Shown: positions 63,118-64,000 of the stretch, one piece after another
How the letters are laid out: each line of letters opens with the position of its first letter
Numbering within the stretch: position 1 is the stretch's first letter
Source: Bacteroidales bacterium
Lineage (GTDB): Bacteria > Bacteroidota > Bacteroidia > Bacteroidales > P3
NCBI GenBank assembly: GCA_017446745.1
Contig: JAFSQF010000025.1
Location: 1-64,000 of the forward strand
Direction of reading: 5' to 3'
Length of the DNA stretch: 64,000 nucleotides
The notes under the pieces: model-generated
Database searches by the model: none
What the model was told of the DNA's origin: nothing
Seen by the model: only the letters and a program-made list of their open reading frames with translations
Translations under genes and position numbers: made by a program

Positions 63118-64000
63118 TCAGTCGATCTCGTAGATATGGCCGTCGGAGGCACATTCGGTTGCCGGGAATACGGCCTGGGCTTCGGAGAGCAAGGGGTCGA
63201 GGTTTTTGTAGCGCGCCGAGAAATGAGTGAGCAGGAGGCGTTTGACGCCGGCGAGGCTGGCGATGGTGGCAGCCTGGGCGGCGGTGCAATGTTGGCGTTG
63301 CTCGGCCATAGCGGCGAAGGCATTGTCGAAGGTGCTTTCCATGCAGAGGAGGTCGACATCGCGGAGGGTAGGCACGAGGCTTTCGTCGTAGGCGGTGTCG
63401 CAGCAGTAGGCATAGCTGTGGGCGGAATGGAGGCGCTGAGCGAGTTCGCTGTTGGGGACCACCACGCCGCTGTCGAGCACCAGGTCGTCGCCACGCTTCA
63501 CCCGCATGCACCATTCATTGGAGAGTCCGTAAAGGTCGCGGACGCCGGGTTTGAGGTTCAGCAGCGGTTCTTCCTGCCTGAAAATGAAGCCATAGGTAGG
63601 CATGGAATGCTGGAGGGGGAAAGCGGTGACATGGAATTTGTCGGTTTGAAGGATGACGCGTGGTGCGTTGTGGTCCATCTCGACGATTTCGAAGGGGTAG
63701 TCGACATGAGTGCCGGAGACCTCGAAGAGGAGGTCGAGAGCGGCCTTCACGCCCTTAGGGGCAAAAAGCGTCAGGGGTTCCTTGCGGCCGCAGAGGTGCA
63801 TGGTGGAGATGAGGCCGGGGAGGCCGAAGAAGTGGTCGCCATGCAGATGGGAGAGAAATATATATTTGATTGACTGAATCTTCTGATGATAGCGACGCAG
63901 GTGGTTCTGAGTAGCCTCGCCGCAATCGACAAGCATCTTGGTGCTTCCGATATTCACAATCTGGCCGCTACAGTTGCGGGCAAAAGTGGGAGTGGCGGCG
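63118..64000 (-). CDS. rnz: Ribonuclease Z (5' end beyond the window)
   Basis: tRNA 3'-end processing endonuclease of the metallo-beta-lactamase fold. About 294 codons are present; the frame is open to the window edge, and the missing part should be only the first dozen or so residues. Visible: the ATPTFARN start region, VDCGEATQ, the metal motif LSHLHGDH (near 63845-63868), YCCDTAYDE, CMESTF and the C-terminal LLLTHFSARY. The ligands of the family are present. It is upstream of uvrD, phosphatase and symporter genes on the same strand. Confidence 0.93.
   Translation of the reverse strand, partial: AATPTFARNCSGQIVNIGSTKMLVDCGEATQNHLRRYHQKIQSIKYIFLSHLHGDHFFGLPGLISTMHLCGRKEPLTLFAPKGVKAALDLLFEVSGTHVDYPFEIVEMDHNAPRVILQTDKFHVTAFPLQHSMPTYGFIFRQEEPLLNLKPGVRDLYGLSNEWCMRVKRGDDLVLDSGVVVPNSELAQRLHSAHSYAYCCDTAYDESLVPTLRDVDLLCMESTFDNAFAAMAEQRQHCTAAQAATIASLAGVKRLLLTHFSARYKNLDPLLSEAQAVFPATECASDGHIYEID

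Overview
The window is a piece of a Bacteroidota (Bacteroidales-type) chromosome. The signs are: promoters of the TTTG-N18/19-TAnnTTTG class with A-rich leaders and little Shine-Dalgarno sequence; several secreted proteins with type IX secretion (T9SS) C-terminal sorting domains; a complete bat (aerotolerance) gene cluster; a str-S10-spc-alpha ribosomal superoperon that lacks tuf and adk; and a trigger factor of the divergent Bacteroidetes type. I cannot name the species.

Layout. 1-602: a degenerate IS1634/IS4-type transposase remnant running into the terminator of the ribosomal operon. 618-19150 (minus strand): one 33-gene ribosomal superoperon, rpsL-rpsG-fusA-rpsJ through rpoA-rplQ, read from a well-formed promoter at 19119-19150. 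19151-31000: an accessory zone with AT-rich spacers full of short hairpin repeats, two paralogous T9SS-sorted FN3 proteins (the second broken by an in-frame TAG), a PD-(D/E)xK nuclease-like protein, a six-copy 30-bp tandem array, an outer-membrane beta-barrel receptor, a PAS protein, phosphate butyryltransferase, and a two-gene restriction-modification unit (NotI-type nuclease plus D12-class adenine methylase) bracketed by related repeats. 30914-41804: a KamB/KamC-like pair (putative lysine 5,6-aminomutase reactivase), a C10 cysteine protease with T9SS tail, an ExbB/ExbD pair, tyrS and a large T9SS-sorted beta-propeller-like protein. 42024-53451: moxR, a DUF58 protein, a membrane protein and batA-batE, followed in the same direction by a WG-repeat protein and an RseC-family protein. 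53554-64000: a caspase-fold protein with Ser at the nucleophile position, trigger factor, a lipoprotein, a Na+/solute symporter lacking a normal start codon, a tandem double PAP2 phosphatase, a UvrD/PcrA helicase and the 3' part of rnz.

How the parts work together. The first third is core translation and secretion machinery. The bat block encodes a MoxR AAA+ ATPase, a DUF58 protein, two membrane-anchored VWA proteins and periplasmic TPR/BatD/SH3 partners, probably one envelope complex. The T9SS-tailed proteins depend on a secretion apparatus encoded elsewhere.

The most unusual signal is non-coding. Several families of short hairpin repeats occupy the spacers of the accessory zone, and in at least four of them copies differ by paired (compensatory) changes across the stem while loop and flanks stay fixed. 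Distinct 6-, 8- and 9-bp simple repeats also fill the spacers of the bat block. No CRISPR array, rRNA or tRNA gene was recognised.
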